A stretch of DNA of 64,000 nt from the NCBI GenBank assembly GCA_950097015.1, contig CATNEN010000002.1, positions 1-64,000 of the forward strand, written 5' to 3'. The notes under the pieces are model-generated. The model was not told the origin of the DNA. It ran no database searches and saw only the letters and a program-made list of their open reading frames with translations. Below are positions 29,542 through 41,413 of the stretch, piece after piece. Position numbers and translations under genes: made by a program. This DNA is from Macrostomum hystrix (Eukaryota; Platyhelminthes; Macrostomidae). Numbering within the stretch: the first letter of the stretch is position 1; the number at the start of each line of letters is the position of its first letter.

Positions 29542-30149
29542 AAAAATAAGGAACTCGAAATTAGCTTTCATTCCTGTGAATCTTTGCTTGAAACACTTTT
29601 CTTTTTTCCAACTCTAGTTGAATATTTTATAAGTCTTGCTTCATGCTAAAATCGTCTTTTTGTCGAGCTGAAGCGAAATACGAGTAAATACGAGTAAATA
29701 CGAGTAAATACGAGTTTGATAAAAATAGTCTTCATAAAGTTATTCGTATTTTGAGACTAGGGGTGAAGAGATTTCTGTGAATATTTATTTTTTCATTTAA
29801 ACAAAGCCATTTTTGTAGTGCACGAGCGCTATTGTCTAGGCCATGGAGGTAGCAAACTAAATTTCAGAGTCAATTGTTTTGGCTGGCTCAATTGTCGTGT
29901 TTTTCTATTCTAGAAATCCTGTTTTGTTACTGTTTGAAGCAAACGCGGAAAACAAAAAAGTCGACAAGTAAAACTAAAGAAACCGGACCTCACAAATTCA
30001 AAAAGAAGTGATAATTTATATTTTTTGTTTTGTTACTACATTGTCTTTGTTTTACTGCATAGTTGCGATATAAATGCAGCTTTTCATCGGTTTAAATGAC
30101 TAACAGTTTTTTGATTGCTTGTCAGCGAAACCGTCTCTCTCAATTAATG
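29542..30149. other. 3' region of GPCR copy A
   Basis: AT-rich, with four copies of the 10-mer aaatacgagt at about 29679-29715 (three in unit B). The sequence matches unit B up to ggaggtagcaaacta (29863), then diverges. In unit B the polypyrimidine tract starts at that point. Confidence 0.55.
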
Positions 30150-30236
30150 TGGCCTCGCTGCGGGCGGATTCGAACTCAGGAACCTTGGTGCGAGAGGCAG
30201 ACGCGTTAACCATCGCGCCACTCACTCCGCCTAAAA
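30150..30236 (-). mobile_element. tRNA-derived SINE head, minus strand, unit A only
   Basis: On the minus strand: A box TGGCGCGATGG, B box GAGTTCGAATCC, then gcgaggccacatt as in the 27496 element. The conserved tail is not evident, so it is a partial copy. It lies in the 560 bases present after GPCR copy A but absent after copy B. Confidence 0.65.
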
Positions 30237-30418
30237 TTAGATTAAAAACATTGGGAATCAGATTTTTAACTATAGGATAATAACACCAATTAGGGTATTT
30301 CAGCTGGTAATTAGAAAATTAATGATTTAATTAGACCTTCTCATAGTCTCATTAAGGTGTAAAAACTGCCGATGAATGAAATATCACAGTTACACTGTGA
30401 ATGAAATATCACAGTTAC
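30237..30418. other. Spacer with dispersed repeat and a 25-base direct duplication
   Basis: Holds a third copy of the ttaactataggataataaca repeat (30257-30330). The phrase gaatgaaatatcacagttac is repeated twice, immediately before the polypyrimidine tract. Confidence 0.6.
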
Positions 30419-31402
30419 ACCTTCCTCTTTCCTCCTTCCTCCTCCCTCCTTCCTCCTTCCTTCTCCTCCCTCCTTCCTCCTTCCTTCCTTCTCCTTCCTC
30501 CTTCCTCCCCTTCCTCCTTCCTTCCTCCTCCTTCCTCCTTTCTTCCTCCTTCCTCCTCCTTCCTCCTTCCTCCTTCCTCCTCCTTCCTCCTTCCTCCTTC
30601 TTTCCTTCTCCTTCCTCCTCCTTCCTCCTTCCTTCCTCCTCCCTCCTTCCTCCTTCCTTCCTTCTCCTTCCTCCTTCCTTCCTCCTCCTTCCTCCTTTCT
30701 TCCGCCTTCCTCCTCCTTCCTCCTTCCACCTTCCTTCTCCTTCCTCCTTCCTCCTTCCTCCTTCCTTCCTCCTCCTTCCTCCTTTCTTCCGCCTTCCTAC
30801 TCCTTCCTCCTTCCACCTTCCTTCTCCTTCCTCCTTCCTCCTTCCTCCTTCCTCCTTCCTCCTTCCTTCTTCCTCCTTCCTCCTTCCTTCTCCTTTCTTT
30901 CTCCTCCTTCCTTCTTCCTCCTTCTACTTCCTCCTTCCTTCCTCCACCTTCCTCCTTTCTTCCGCCTTCCTCCTCCTTCCTCCTTCCACCTTCCTTCTCC
31001 TTCCTCCTTCCTCCTTCCTCCTTCCTCCTTCCTCCTTCCTCCTTCCTTCTCCTTTCTTCCTCCTCCTTCCTTCTTCCTCCTTCCTCCTTCCTTCTCCTTT
31101 CTTCCTCCTCCTTCCTTCTTCCTCCTTCCTCCTTCCTTCTCCTTTCTTTCTTCTCCTTCCTTCTTCCTCCTTCTACTTCCTCCTTCCTTCCTCCACCTTC
31201 CTCCTTTCTTCCGCCTTCCTCCTCCTTCCTCCTTCCTCCTTCCTTCTCCTTTCTTCCTCCTCCTTCCTCCTTCCTCCTTCCTCCTTCCTTCTCCTTTCTT
31301 CCTCCTCCTTCCTTCTTCCTCCTTCCTCCTTCCTTCTCCTTTCTTCCTCCTCCTTCCTTCTTCCTCCTTCCTCCTTCCTTCCTTCTCCTTCCTCCTTCCT
31401 CC
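30419..31402. repeat. Polypyrimidine tract at the unit A/B junction
   Basis: C/T tract with cttccttctcc and tttcttccgcc sub-blocks repeated at larger scale. It marks the boundary where the module begins again. Frames of 200-430 codons on both strands are artefacts of composition. Confidence 0.97.
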
Positions 31403-31491
31403 ATAAACATAAACAAACATAAACAAAAGACCCTATTCACCGAAACACTCCTGCAAAGTCTCTGCTTCATCTACGCTCACTCACTGACGAC

Positions 31492-33117
31492 TCACTCCAT
31501 ATTCAGCACCACCAGTCGACTGTTCAATCTGTCAGCCACCACCAGCTGCTCGCGCGCGCCTCCCGTCAGCACCGCCAGACCGCATGGACGCTTGAATCTG
31601 CCGACACCGCTGCCGCTCTCGCCCGGCACCCCCAGAGTCCACAGCAGCGACCCGTCGTCGGCAGCCACCGCTCGCACTGAGTGACCATTCAACTCACTCA
31701 CGAACAGGCGGCCTCTCCTGTCCACGGCCACACCCACTGGCTCAGTAAACTTTTTGAGGCCGCAACGCTCAGTCGGGTGCGAGGCGACCACCTGCTGGGT
31801 GTCAATGCGCACTCTGTGCACCTGATTCTGCTTACAGTCTGTCACCAGAATGCAGTTGCTGTGAACCACCAGGTTGTCCAGTCTAGCAGAAGGAAACTCA
31901 GTCAGCGTGATGACCGTCTCCATCTCGCCAGTCGCTTTGCTGAATGCAACAATTTTGTTGCCACCAGACACAAACACGGAGGCTGCGTTGCCGCCGATTC
32001 CAAAGATGACAAGAAAGCCCTCGATTCGTGGTTCGATTCGACGCACCTTTCGACCGCTCAGGTCCGTCACTGTCACTGCGTCAACTTGAGCAATGAACAG
32101 CAGCTGACGGTCGCAGTGAAGACCAAAGATCCACTTCTTCCAGTCGATGTCGCAGTGGCACCGCAGCTTCTTCGAGCCGTCCACAGACACCACCTGAAGG
32201 TGGTCCTTGTCACTAATTGATGAAAATGATGCGAAGATGCAGGGCTGAGGCAGAGCCTCACCGCCGTCACTCGCTGACTCGGCGGCCACCACACGGCCTG
32301 AGCGGTCACCAACGAATCCGCTGGTGTCGCTGCACACCGCCAGCCACTCAACCCAGCCATCCAGCTTCACTTCATGACTGAACACGATCGGATCGAACAA
32401 TGCCTGTCTCGCCATCGCCTTAAGGCGATTCTTCACTGCGTCGTCGATCTCCTCGGGTGTCGCGCTGACCTCAGCGTCTCTCCAGCCCTCACCAGTCCAC
32501 ACGTTCACACGAGCCAACGCTCTGCCGAACTGCTCCGACACCTGCCCCAGTCGATCCAGCTGCTGCTCCGCTCCCAAACTCTCCTCCAGCGACTTCTGCA
32601 GCCGATCAAAGTCCGCCTTCAAGTCATCGAGCGACAACTCCATCGACATCGTCAGCTCGACAAGCTTCGACATCTCGCCTGCAGCCTCCGCCATCGACGT
32701 CTCCTGCCTGTAGCTTCTCACATCGTCCATGTCCCGCTGCCACACACGCGCTGTCTCAATCCGAGCTATCATCGGACCTGTCAGTCGATCTTCACTCGAA
32801 TCCAGGTATCTCCGCATTGTCTCATATAGCTGCTTCGCCCGTCGCAGCTGCTCCTCCATCTCGTGAATCCAATCTCCTCCACCACCTGCTGCACTGCCGC
32901 CTGCAGCTTCGGCTTGTGGGAAGGCACGCAGCTTCTCAGCGACCTTCTCCTTCAGCTTGAGGGCATCCGCCACATCAACACTCAGGTGTTCCGAGCACAG
33001 GTAGTGCTCGGAAAACGGACCCAGGCCGACTGCAGCTTTTTGGCAGACGACGCAGATTGGAATCACTTCAGGAGGTCCTTCGGAACTCGAGCTGTCGCTG
33101 GAGTCTCCACGCTGCAT
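31492..33117 (-). CDS. B-box-like / coiled-coil / NHL-repeat protein, paralogue B1
   Basis: This 541-residue protein has the same zinc site, coiled coil and propeller as A1 and starts at ATG 33117, 15 bases after a tttgcag acceptor. It carries a short local change, [12 protein letters not shown], where others have AMKAMAMARQ. Its propeller clusters are a mosaic: KKFTEPVGV and KQN as in A2, SSDKDH-type loop as in A1, and private [26 protein letters not shown] and ADRLNSR. The frame is intact. It sits in the position equivalent to A1, but its 3' flank is shorter because the polypyrimidine tract lies only about 90 bases past the stop. Confidence 0.85.
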   Translation of the reverse strand: MQRGDSSDSSSSEGPPEVIPICVVCQKAAVGLGPFSEHYLCSEHLSVDVADALKLKEKVAEKLRAFPQAEAAGGSAAGGGGDWIHEMEEQLRRAKQLYETMRRYLDSSEDRLTGPMIARIETARVWQRDMDDVRSYRQETSMAEAAGEMSKLVELTMSMELSLDDLKADFDRLQKSLEESLGAEQQLDRLGQVSEQFGRALARVNVWTGEGWRDAEVSATPEEIDDAVKNRLKAMARQALFDPIVFSHEVKLDGWVEWLAVCSDTSGFVGDRSGRVVAAESASDGGEALPQPCIFASFSSISDKDHLQVVSVDGSKKLRCHCDIDWKKWIFGLHCDRQLLFIAQVDAVTVTDLSGRKVRRIEPRIEGFLVIFGIGGNAASVFVSGGNKIVAFSKATGEMETVITLTEFPSARLDNLVVHSNCILVTDCKQNQVHRVRIDTQQVVASHPTERCGLKKFTEPVGVAVDRRGRLFVSELNGHSVRAVAADDGSLLWTLGVPGESGSGVGRFKRPCGLAVLTGGAREQLVVADRLNSRLVVLNME

Positions 33118-33132
33118 TTTCAGATTCGAGGT

Positions 33133-33880
33133 CTGCAAAGAGAGTCGGAAAGAGGCCGTGTGAGTTGACGACTGCTGTTGGAATCTGCCAGAACTCTAAT
33201 ATTATCTCAGTGTCAAAAATGCTCAACTTCAACTCGCTACCTCAGAAAGCTGGGAAGCAGAAAAGTTGCAGAGCTGCCGTAAGCAGGCCGATGCTGAGGC
33301 TCAGGTGAGAATGAGTTTCAATCAGACAGCAGTCGGAAGCTGTGCTCAAGAGTCTGAGATGACTCTCATGTAAGCTAGGTGTCTCAGTTAAACTCTTCTC
33401 CGTTGCCATGGAAACAGTGAGAAGCCTGAGTCTGGTCGATATAGAGAACAGAATGAAATCCTTGAGTCGCTCTGCTCCGGCAGCTCAGTTTGTCGGCAAA
33501 AGACAGTGAGAGTGAAATCTGTTTTTGTTTATTCTCGGTCGAACGCGAATTCAAAATGCTTTCTGTGGCTGCGTGCATTTCTCTGCGGCTGGGACAGAGA
33601 GGGCCGGCTCTGAGCAGCATTAAGCACAGCTGAGCACCCACCTCTGCCTCCAACTGCTCACAATGGGAGCGTAGATTGGGTGAGTGTACTCAAATGCATT
33701 GTTTGTGCACTTAGCTGTGCCATCTTGAGCCCAAAGTACGACCCGAGACATTGTGGCTCTGCTTGTCAGACACTTTCTGACAGATCCGAGCGGTTAGAGA
33801 GGCGATCGACCTGTTAGAGTAGGGAAAAACAACAGGCCAGCAGTTCAAGACGTTGGAAAAATCTCATATTTACTTTTTTG
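33133..33880. other. Upstream region of NHL B1
   Basis: Near-identical to 2954-3700, with a small cccgagac insertion near 33740. Probable 5' intron, 5' exon and promoter; no independent gene seen. Confidence 0.5.
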
Positions 33881-33884
33881 TCTG

Positions 33885-33985
33885 ATATTAGCCTCATCAG
33901 CTCACCTACCATTAGCCTCATCAGCTCACATTAGCTTCATGAGCTCAAATTAGCCTCATCAGCTCACATTAGCTTCATGAGCTTG
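33885..33985. repeat. 19-mer attagcctcatcagctcac array
   Basis: About five copies, as at 3702-3805. Here the array is interrupted on the right by the unit-B-specific block rather than by the recombinase element. Confidence 0.85.
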
Positions 33986-35245
33986 AAATGGTTAGGTGTT
34001 TTGCAAGCCGATGACCGCCCTCGTGAAAGATAGGAGTGTGGAAAACGACGGTAGAGTCGGAGGTCGATCGCGCTGCTGCCGCGAGTTGTCGCGGAGAGGA
34101 ATGAGACGAAGGGAGGGATGAAGGGAGAGATGAAGGGAGAGATGAGGCGGTACAAAGGATGCAGGGAGTGGTCCTATTGGCCTTAGGCTGGCCAGTCCCA
34201 CTCGTCCCATAGGCCACAGGCATGACTGCCGTGCCTACCCCTAGCAATGCTCGAACCCGGCTAAAAGTCTAAAGTGAGGTGTAGGACTATCCGTAAACAG
34301 ATAGGACAGGGCTAGAGAGCCTACTGTCGTCAGTAGCATGTAAATAACCGACTCCTAACCTTGGTAGCGGTGGTCGAAACGGCCCAGGCTCTTGTCACAG
34401 AAATGCGGAAAGGCTATTGGCAAAGCGGAAAAAGATCTCGGGTAGCGCCACCACCCAATGCGCCTACGTTGCCACCGCAGACATTTGGGAACTTGGGTCC
34501 CCGGAGTACACAGCTCCCAGTTCATCACACAGATCTAGACAAGCCGAAAAAAAGGGCATTCTGCAACTTCCGTTTTAGACTGGGGTGAGAACCCCAGAAT
34601 GGATCGAGACACGCCTCAACAGGGGATTCCTGAATTCGCGCTACAGGGGTCTAGAGAGGTGGTACTAAGAACTCGAATGAAAATCCATAGCCAGAATCCT
34701 ACTCATGAAACATCAGGCACATTCCGTACATTAGATTGCAGCCTACACATTAGGTAACTAACAAATCCAAATCTGTGTGAGATGAGGAAATCAGAGGCAG
34801 GAGAGATTAGGCAGAACACTGGCTGAGTGATTACGCAAGCGAAAGACTATTTAGACCTCGCTCCCGCCCCTGTGGCGGTAGTTGCGAGAGGAGGGGGGAA
34901 GAAGGGGAACTCCATTGGCAAGGGAGTTTGACACGTACCCCTTTGATCTGCCGGGGAGAGAGAGAAGCCCGCCAAGGAATTCCCCACCCCTAGCAGAGAA
35001 ACACATGCTACACTCCGCATTTTGCTCACAAATCCCTAGCTCCATATTACTCTTGTGCGCGCTCACAGTTGTCTTCCTGCCGCAGCCTTCGGCTCGGCAT
35101 CACCAGAGCCCACCCCCTAGGAGATTAGCCACTCATCTCTGAGGGCCGTCTAATAGATAAAATAAACATAGAGAATAAAGCAGAGAGGATTTAAATTGTT
35201 ATTAAAGATTTGCCTATGGTTAAAGATTTGGCGATAGTAGTGCTA
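33986..35245. other. Unit-B-specific block of unknown nature
   Basis: About 1.26 kb with no counterpart in units A or C. It replaces the recombinase, 34-mer and following unique DNA. More GC-rich than its neighbours, with several short frames (60-90 codons, for example 34361-34588) but no recognisable domain, terminal repeat or target duplication. A tcgaacccgg word near 34251 resembles a tRNA B box. It could be a non-autonomous mobile element or a diverged fragment. Confidence 0.4.
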
Positions 35246-35267
35246 ATTTATTCTATAGGAACCAACA

Positions 35268-35545
35268 GTCTTCCATCAGTGTTCTACACGCCCTAATCAT
35301 TCAGTGTTCTACTCCCCCGGATCCTTCAGTGTTCTACTCCCCCGGATCCTTCAGTGTTCTACTCCCCCTGATCCTTCAGTGTTCTACTCCCCCCTGATCC
35401 TTCAGTGTTCTACTCCCCCTGATCCTTCAGTGTTCTACTCCCCCTGATCCTTCAGTGTTCTACTCCCCCTGATCCTTCAGTGTTCTACTCCCCCGGAACC
35501 TTCAGTGTTCTACTCCCCCTGATCCATCAATATTCTATTGCCCCC
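35268..35545. repeat. 25-bp tandem repeat, unit B copy
   Basis: About 11 copies of gatccttcagtgttctactc plus cccct. Shorter than the roughly 20 copies at 7105-7650. Confidence 0.95.
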
Positions 35546-36023
35546 CTGATGCATGTCTCATCCTAGAAATTGTGTGCAATTTAAAGTAAGACATGTCATT
35601 ATTAGTTTGTTTACAAAACGTGATAAATTTGTAATAAATCAATCCCACTGGCCACCTGAGTCCTGCTCAAGATGCTCAAGTGCAAAGACTCGGGCAAGAA
35701 TCTGTCTTCCCGCGGATCAGCTAAGAATGTCTCTCGCTGAAACAGCAGCTGCAAAATTTGGGGATAATTACGCTTCTGAAATTTCCTTCCAGCTCTCCGG
35801 ATTGCCACCTGGAGTAAGACGTAGCTTCAGAGATTCGTCGAACGTGCCGTCATCGACTTGTTTCAAGCCCTCCTGTCTGATCGTGATTTTGGTTGACTAG
35901 GCATCTGTAATTCAGCTTTTAAGCCGAACTCGAAAATATATTTTCCCAGTTGATTGAGGCAAAGTAGAACTATGTGAATCTGAATGAGGTCGAAAGTTGG
36001 ATGGATAATATTTATTTCTTCTC
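35546..36023. other. Unique DNA, no gene supported
   Basis: Matches 7651-8138. Here a 115-codon frame at 35553-35900 is open, owing to a small indel difference, but it has no domain and no conservation evidence beyond the duplication. Confidence 0.4.
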
Positions 36024-36064
36024 ATTCTCAGAACTTACAAATTGTATTAACATTCTCAGAACTT
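36024..36064. repeat. 28-bp satellite, single copy plus partial
   Basis: One unit plus the 13-base partial attctcagaactt, the contracted or ancestral form of the 37-copy array in unit A. Confidence 0.95.
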
Positions 36065-36254
36065 CTTATCCTACCAGACTTGACATTGACTTTTAAAAAT
36101 ACCATCCGACGAGATGTACATTGATAGTCTAGATTCTCGTCTCCTCAGGTGTACATTGATAGTCTAGATTCTCGTCTCCTCAGGTGTACATTGATAGTCT
36201 AGATTCTCGTCTCCCCAGATGTACATCGAGAGTTTTAATCTCCTCCCTCTAGAT

Positions 36255-36938
36255 GAGGGGTCGGCACACTTATGAGCAAGCGGGCCAAAGAGAGAACCTA
36301 AAATACGACAGCAGGCCGAATTGACTGTAAAAATATGATATAGGGGAGAGATGAGACACAGGAGAGACGAGACAGCGGAGAGATGAGACACGGGAGAGAT
36401 GAGACAGGGGAGAGATGAGACTGGGGAGAGACGAGGCAGGGAAGAGATGAGACAGGGGAGAGATGAGACAGGGGAGAGACGAGACAGCGGAGAGATGAGA
36501 CACGGGAGAGATGAGACAGGGGAGAGATGAGACACGGGAGAGACGACACAGGGAATAGATGAGACAGGGGAGAGATGAGACTGGGGAGAGACGAGGCAGG
36601 GAAGAGATGAGACAGGGGAGAGATGAGACAGGGGAGAGATGAGACACGGGAGAGATGAGACAGGGGAGAGATGAGACACGGGAGAGATGAAACACGGGAG
36701 TGACGAGACAGGGAAGAGATGAGACAGCGGGAGAGATGAGACACGGGAGAGATGAGACAGGGGAGAGATGAGACACGAGAGAGATGAGACACGGGAGAGA
36801 TGAGACACGGGAGAGATGAGACACGGGCGCGATGAGACAGGGGAAAGATGAAACAGGATAGTCGGAAGGGGCAACGGGCCGGATTTGGGAGCTACGAGGG
36901 CCGCAACTGGCCCGCGGGTCGGTGTGTGCCGACCCCTG
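36255..36938. mobile_element. hAT-type MITE, unit B copy
   Basis: Same insertion as 9343-9882, with the same 8-bp duplication CTCTAGAT (36247-36254 and 36939-36946) and the same ends. The interior 16-base minisatellite is about 140 bases longer, so the core has expanded or contracted since the units split. Confidence 0.9.
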
Positions 36939-36946
36939 CTCTAGAT

Positions 36947-38160
36947 GTACATTTGAACAGTCTTAAACCTCGTTTTCTCATATGTACATCAAATTATTTT
37001 ATCTCGTCCCTCGGATGTACATTGGCCTGCACGAATATAAATTGTTTTTCAGTTTTATCTTAATTTCAAATAAACCAGCAAAATTTACTCCACACGCCAG
37101 CCATTGAAAAGTTCGAATGGACTGCTCAAATAAATAAAAGCAAATTATTCTGCTACAATCTAGAAATAGGCTTGACTAGTCCGCATATAAAATTTTCTTC
37201 TCTACCCACTGACTCCCAGGAGAGTCACTCGGCCTCATCAAATAAGGAAGAAATGTCAGCGATCAAAGGCGAGTAGATTGCTAATAACCTTGATCAAAGA
37301 CTCATCGCTAGGGAAATTTCCACTTTGAAAGTAAGCAGGCATTGAATTAGCATTAGGCTGATAATTACACAGCGAGTTAGATACCCACGTTTCATTTTGA
37401 ATAGGTTACGGTAATATTACGGTTATGCAGTAATATTACCATAGTACGGTTATAACGGTAACATTTATTTTAACCAATCATGCGCTAACTACTCTACTCA
37501 CCCGCTTAGTAGTGAGATGTAGCCATTTCTACCATACGCGTTTTAGTGCAACTTCACCTATGCACTACTCCCCATTTTGCCGATTCGCTAAACGCAGGCT
37601 ACCAATGACAGCTTAACAACACGCTATATATATATATAACATACGAAAGTGCGAAGCAGTCAACCTACCTTTTCCCACTCGGACTCCTGATCTCACTAGC
37701 AAACCAATCCAGAGCTATAACAGCCTATAGATACGATTATTGGACAACAGACATTAGTCTTGAACCACAGCACATCGGACAAACCGGATAAGTATTTCAA
37801 CCTTGACTGCTTCTAACTTAGCATACCGATTGCTTAGCATCATTGTGATTGCCTGAATACTATCAGTAATACGATTAGAAATATAACACCTAAGAGAAGG
37901 TTAACACCGCTGGAAACTTGAGTTGAACTTGCCGCTCATTGACTTAACAAAGGATATCCGTATTCAGAACCGAGAGCCAGAGAGAGAGCATCATAGACCA
38001 GAGACGGGTAAAGTATATCAGTAGTATTTTTAGAAAATGCGAACCAAAAAACATACAAGTACAGCATGTGGTTCATGTCACCAAAAAAGATAAACGAATC
38101 AAAAGTGTCTACTATTAATAGAACGAGGATTCCTCGTATCAAATCAATTTTTATGTCATA
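36947..38160. other. Long unique stretch without genes
   Basis: Twin of 9891-11107 with only isolated differences. No gene seen. Confidence 0.5.
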
Positions 38161-38164
38161 GACA

Positions 38165-38340
38165 ATTCCTCCTTCCTCCCTCCTCCTGCCTCCTCCTTCC
38201 TCCTTCCTCCTCCTTCGATCTCCTTCCTTCCTCCTTCCTCTTCCTTCCTCTTTCCTTCCTCCTTCCTCCTTCTCCTTCCTTCTTCCTCCTGCTTCGTCCT
38301 CCTTCCTCCTTCCTCTTCTTCTTCTTCTTCTTCGTCTTCC
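38165..38340. repeat. Short polypyrimidine tract
   Basis: C/T tract ending in a (ctt)n run (ttcttcttcttcttc), then continuing into coding-like sequence absent from unit A. Confidence 0.9.
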
Positions 38341-38346
38341 GCCTCC

Positions 38347-38798
38347 TTACGGGGCCTGCCGCTGCAGAGGATCGTCTGGTCTTCTCCTTCTTCTTCCGCT
38401 ATGTCTTGGGCACTCCCATCTCTTTCTCCCTTCCTCACTCCACTTTGCCCTCCAGCTGGCCGTTACGCCGACGCATCGGAGGTGGCACCATTTTCCCGAA
38501 ACGGCACACTCGATGCCTTCTCGTGTAACCGGCTTTTTCGCACTCAAAGCAGGGTCCTTTTCCTTGCTCTCCTCTCGTGTCGGTCTTCTCTGTCACCGTC
38601 TTTCTCGTTCCTCCCCTTTGGCCTGGGATTCTTACGTTTCTACCGTGCGTCTGGTGATCTCCCTCTCTCTCCTCCCGGGCCTCGCTTCGCGCTCTTCTTG
38701 TTGTTTGCTTCGCTGGTTGCGAAACACAAAGTCGCATTCTCTTTGCTTCCATTGTCTCCGTCGTTCTTTTTCCTTTGCTTTCGTCTCACCTTTGGCAT
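38347..38798 (-). pseudogene. LINE-type basic ORF with PHD-like finger
   Basis: The frame opens at ATG 38798 (MPKVRRKQRKKNDG). After frame changes it gives CFEC, then GIECAVSGKWCHLRC and KRWECPRH. This spacing resembles a PHD finger, except that the fourth ligand is Ser and the last is His. A one-base insertion near 38530 relative to unit A splits CFEC from the rest. The finger part survives only here; in unit A it is replaced by polypyrimidine DNA after GIE. Read as a retroelement ORF fragment, no longer functional. Confidence 0.55.
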
Positions 38799-40341
38799 AC
38801 TTTCAGGTGTTTGCTGATATTGCTGGTGCTGAAGACTTTTAGGCAGTATGTGCACTGGCCTGGTTGGGGTGCTCCTCGGCACGCCTTCCTGTGGTTCGTC
38901 AGGTTGCTTTGTTGTTTAAAGCTTCTCTTACACCTTTCGCATTCGAATCTCGATTCCATCCTCCTGTGTGCTAGTCTCTGGTGTTGCACTAGTCCGACCT
39001 TCGTTCGGAATCGTCTCCCACAGCCTGGCCAGTCGCATTCCTCCATTGCCTTCTGGCCGCTCCCGTCTTGTTTGTCCTTCCTTTTCTTGTCTTCTCGTTC
39101 TCCTGTCGCTGTTTTCGCTTTGCCTTTTCCTCTTCCATCATCCGCTTCGTCTCCTTCCTGCACACTTCTTTCCACTTCTTCCTATCCATAGCCGTCTGTT
39201 CAATCTTGTCCGCGTCCATGCCCGCACGTCGCAGCAGTCCTCTCCAGTACGTCAGAGTGGTGGCCCGCCGACTCTTCCTTTTCCTCGCTCCACTAGGGCG
39301 CTTCGGCCATCCTAGGATCACTTCTTCGTTATCCTGTTCTCGTCCATTCGGATTACGTGTCCAATTCTCTCCAGCGTTCTTCTCGTGATCTTGACTTCCA
39401 CCGGTTCTACCTCCAACATTCCTCTCACATCATGCATGTTCACGCCCTTTGCTTCCATCTGCCGCAGTCCTGGGCCACCTTTCTTGTCCATCCACACATA
39501 CCTGTAGCACCTATCCATCTGTTGCTGCATTCTCTTGATTTCCGTCTTCCACCATGGTCTCGCCGCTGTTCTGTTCCTCCATCTCCGTTCTGTACTCATC
39601 GAGTGCTATTTCACCATAGCCCCACAAGGGTTGATAGCCGCATATCAGACGGTAGTGGTTCACTTTTATTGCTGCTGTCCTTTCGCCTAACCATCGTTGG
39701 CTTCCTTGTTCGATCCAGTCTTGCGCCCACTCTCCGATTAAGAGGATTGCTGCTCGTTTGCCATGCATTACTACTGCTTTCTCCTCGCCTTCGCCTAGCC
39801 AGAAGAAACCTTGGTCTGCGCTGGTTATCTCTGTCAGCAGCACAGCGTTCCAGTTCATCCTCGTGCTGTATGTCACTATCTCCCGAATTCTTCTCCGATT
39901 GTTCTCCCGCATAGATGCTTTCTGCACGTTCCATGTTGCTATTTTGGGGCTTCTCTTCTTTTTCTCCTCTAGTTTCTCATTTTCCTTCTTCGCTTCTGCT
40001 TCCCTCTTCTCCTCTTCCTTACGTCTTCGTCTCCGTTCTCTCCTCTGTCGTCTCACGTCATTCCGGTATTCGCGTTGCTTCTCTATGTTCCTTTTTCCGC
40101 GTTTGCTAGGTCCCGGGTTCTTCTTAACTGTCTCCAGTTTCTCTTCGATCTCTTCTTCTAGTCTATTTACGTCCTCCACGACCTTCCTTCCTCTCTGCAG
40201 ATTAGGGCGGCAGGTTTTTAAGTGTCGACTGGGGGTGCCCTGTCTCCCAGCTCCACTGTCGCAGGCCGGTCGTCCCCGCGTGCAGTGGCTGTTGCCTTCC
40301 GCCGCGGCTCCTCCCGGTCCACCTCCGGATCTTTTTGCCAT
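38786..40341 (-). pseudogene. RT-deleted LINE remnant, unit B copy
   Basis: Same structure as 11523-13079. The AP-endonuclease N-terminal part is at 39511-40341 (KIATWNVQ, VLLTEI, YRLICGYQPLWG). Next is the RT-tail segment at 38989-39599, split here by a one-base deletion near 39320. The C2H2 finger cluster is at 38786-39110 (last residues HLKVCQR rather than HLKVWQR). The reverse transcriptase is absent at exactly the same point as in unit A, so the deletion predates the segmental duplication. Confidence 0.75.
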
Positions 40342-40407
40342 TGCTGGAGTGGGGCTCAGTCCACTCCGCGTAGCGCGCTCTCCGCTTCAAGCAAGCAGAT
40401 CCGTCGG

Positions 40408-41068
40408 ATAGCCTCCTCCTCCTCCTTCCTCCTCCTTCCTCCTCCTTCCTCCTCCTCCTCCTCCTTCCTCCTCCTTCCTCCTCCTTCCTCCTTCCTTCCT
40501 TCTCCTCCCTCCTTCCTCCTTCCTCCTTCCTCCTCCCTCCCTCCTCCTTCCTCCTTCCTTCCTTCTCCTCCCTCCTTCCTCCTTCCTCCTCCCTCCTTCT
40601 GCCTTCTCCTCCTCCTCCCTCCCTTCCTCCTTCCTCCTTCCTCCTTCCTCCTTCGTCCTCCTTCCCCCCTTCTCCTTCCTCCTCCCTCCTTCCTCCTCCT
40701 CCTCCTCCCTCCCTTCCTCCTTCCTCCTTCCTCCTTCGTCCTCCTTTCCCCCTTCTCCTTCCTCCTTCCTTCCTCCATCCTCCTCCTTCCTCCTTCTCCT
40801 TCCTCCTCCTCCTTCCTTCTTTTTTATTCCTTCCTTCTCCTCACTCCTTCCTCCTTCCTCCTTCCTCCTTCCTCCTCCTTCCTCTTCCTTCCTCCTCCTT
40901 TCTCCTCCTTTCTCCTCCTTCCTCCTTCCTTCCTCCTTCCTTTCTCCTCCTTCCTCCTTCCTCCTTCCTCCCTCCTCCTTCCTCCTTCCTTCCTCCTTCT
41001 CCCCCTTCATTTCTCTTCCTTCCTCCTTCCTTCTCCTCCTCCTCTTTCCTCCTCCTTCGTCTTTCCTC
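40408..41068. repeat. Polypyrimidine tract, unit B second copy
   Basis: Counterpart of 13150-14285, about half as long. Confidence 0.97.
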
Positions 41069-41256
41069 CAATAACATTCCAAAAAACAAAACAAAAACAA
41101 ATTGCAACAATGATACGCTATATTGTCATATTTTATCATACCTATGCTTAATTACCATACATTTATTGACATCTTCAATACAATAGAACAAATTGTTCCT
41201 CTCTTAGAACTTCACACACATAAACAAAAGAGCCTATTGACCGAACCACTCCTGCA

Positions 41257-41385
41257 AAGAAGGAGGAAGGAGGAAGGAGGAAGGAGGAAGGAGGAAAGAG
41301 GAGAAAGGAAGGAGGAAGGAAGAGGAAGGAGGAGGAAGGAGGAGGAAGGAGGAGGAAGGAGGAGGAAGGAGGAGAAAAGAGGAGA
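41257..41385. repeat. Polypurine tract, unit B
   Basis: GGAGGAA repeats between the AT-rich spacer and the NHL B2 pseudogene, inverted relative to 40408-41068. Confidence 0.95.
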
Positions 41386-41413
41386 AACGAACTACTCTAC
41401 TCTCACTGACGAC

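Noticed and set aside
35553-35900. A 115-codon frame in unit B as a gene
   Set aside because: The same region is stopped in unit A after a small indel, and the residues show no domain or signal.
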